64,000 nt of DNA from DASXKD01 sp963703605 (GTDB lineage: Bacteria; Actinomycetota; Actinomycetes; Streptosporangiales; Streptosporangiaceae). The first letter of the stretch is position 1, and the number at the start of each line of letters is the position of its first letter. Shown piece after piece: positions 63,746-64,000 of the stretch. Location: positions 1-64,000 of the forward strand of contig CAVPFC010000046.1 of NCBI GenBank assembly GCA_963703605.1. Reading direction: 5' to 3'. The position numbers and the translations under genes were made by a program. Under the pieces are notes generated by a model, which was given only the letters and a program-made list of their open reading frames with translations, made no database searches and was not told where the DNA came from.

Positions 63746-64000
63746 CCGGGACTGCCGAGGCGGGCTAACCGTGCTTGCTCGGCCTTCGGCCGAGCCTCGC
63801 CGGACGGACCCGCAGTGCTAACCCGGGGGCCCGAGCCCCCGGACCCCCACGTCCCCGGCTAGGCGGGCGGCCCGGACCCCACGGTTCTGGGGCGATCCCG
63901 GACCTCCACGGCGCCGGGCTGGCCAGGATTCCACGGTTCGGCGAACCCGGTCGGGCCAACCGGGCGAACTCCCAGGAGGATTCGGCGGCTAGCCTCGGGC
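63746..64000. other. non-coding end of window
   Basis: 255 bases after the kinase gene with no supported frame. It includes the two-hairpin element at 63777-63842. pheS would be expected next but does not start within the window. Confidence 0.5.
63777..63842 (+). terminator. composite two-hairpin element after the sensor kinase
   Basis: Hairpin 1 is GCTCGGCC TTC GGCCGAGC (63777-63795). GCAGTGCTAACCC follows at 63812, then a G-C hairpin, CCGGGGG CCCGAG CCCCCGG (63823-63842). It has the same order as the elements after yebC and ruvB. Confidence 0.65.

Overview
The window reads as a chromosome segment of a very GC-rich actinomycete. Most genes use G or C at nearly every third codon position, GTG starts are common, and many genes overlap as ATGA or GTGA. 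The gene order from pgsA-patA-pimA through pdxS/pdxT-yebC-ruvCAB-yajC-secDF-apt-relA and on to alaS-ruvX-mltG-aroE, then infC-rpmI-rplT-trmH-kinase, is the familiar actinobacterial arrangement. I cannot assign a genus; a Streptosporangiales- or Streptomyces-like soil actinomycete fits best.

Layout. (1) 1-3.96 kb: secreted and membrane proteins (two with the PF03640 'secreted repeat' domain, one with lytic-transglycosylase-like motifs) and a small glyoxalase-fold protein. (2) 3.99-16.24 kb: a near-complete purine-to-urea catabolic cluster. It holds the three xanthine dehydrogenase subunits, a PucR regulator, allantoicase, allantoinase, OHCU decarboxylase, HIU hydrolase, urate oxidase and an 8-oxoguanine-deaminase-like amidohydrolase. 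Together these take oxidised guanine or xanthine to urate, allantoin, allantoate and urea. (3) 16.3-23.7 kb: an island with visibly lower third-position GC. It has a threonyl-tRNA synthetase, a YbaK/ProXp-type tRNA deacylase, an argininosuccinate-synthase-like PP-loop enzyme, a VioC/AsnO-like 2-oxoglutarate oxygenase and a membrane-anchored NTPase-TPR protein. It lies between thrS and the HIT gene, which are usually neighbours. I regard it as the best candidate for an undescribed system: amino-acid-analogue synthesis with protection at the tRNA level. (4) 23.7-25.3 kb: HIT protein and a secreted G1 (glutamic) peptidase. (5) 25.3-47.4 kb: EF-G2-like protein, phosphatidylinositol mannoside genes, PLP synthase, Holliday-junction genes, Sec accessory genes, apt, relA, a DUF349 protein and a cyclophilin. 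(6) 47.4-55.3 kb: metallo-beta-lactamase-fold hydrolase, aspS, rarA, a DUF948 protein, a small membrane protein and alaS. This stretch contains about twenty frameshifts, one in-frame stop and a 68-bp tandem repeat. I found none elsewhere, so it is most likely a low-quality patch of the assembly. (7) 55.3-64 kb: ruvX, mltG, aroE, the infC-rpmI-rplT operon with an attenuator-like leader and an AUC start, a TrmH-family methyltransferase and a sensor kinase.

Non-coding structure is rich. A composite two-hairpin element recurs downstream of several genes: one stem of variable sequence, capped with UUCG in three copies, then a conserved CCGGGGG/CCCCCGG stem. A 24-bp perfect palindrome ends the rplT operon. 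Nested inverted repeats sit between convergent genes and between apt and relA. No tRNA, rRNA or CRISPR array was seen.
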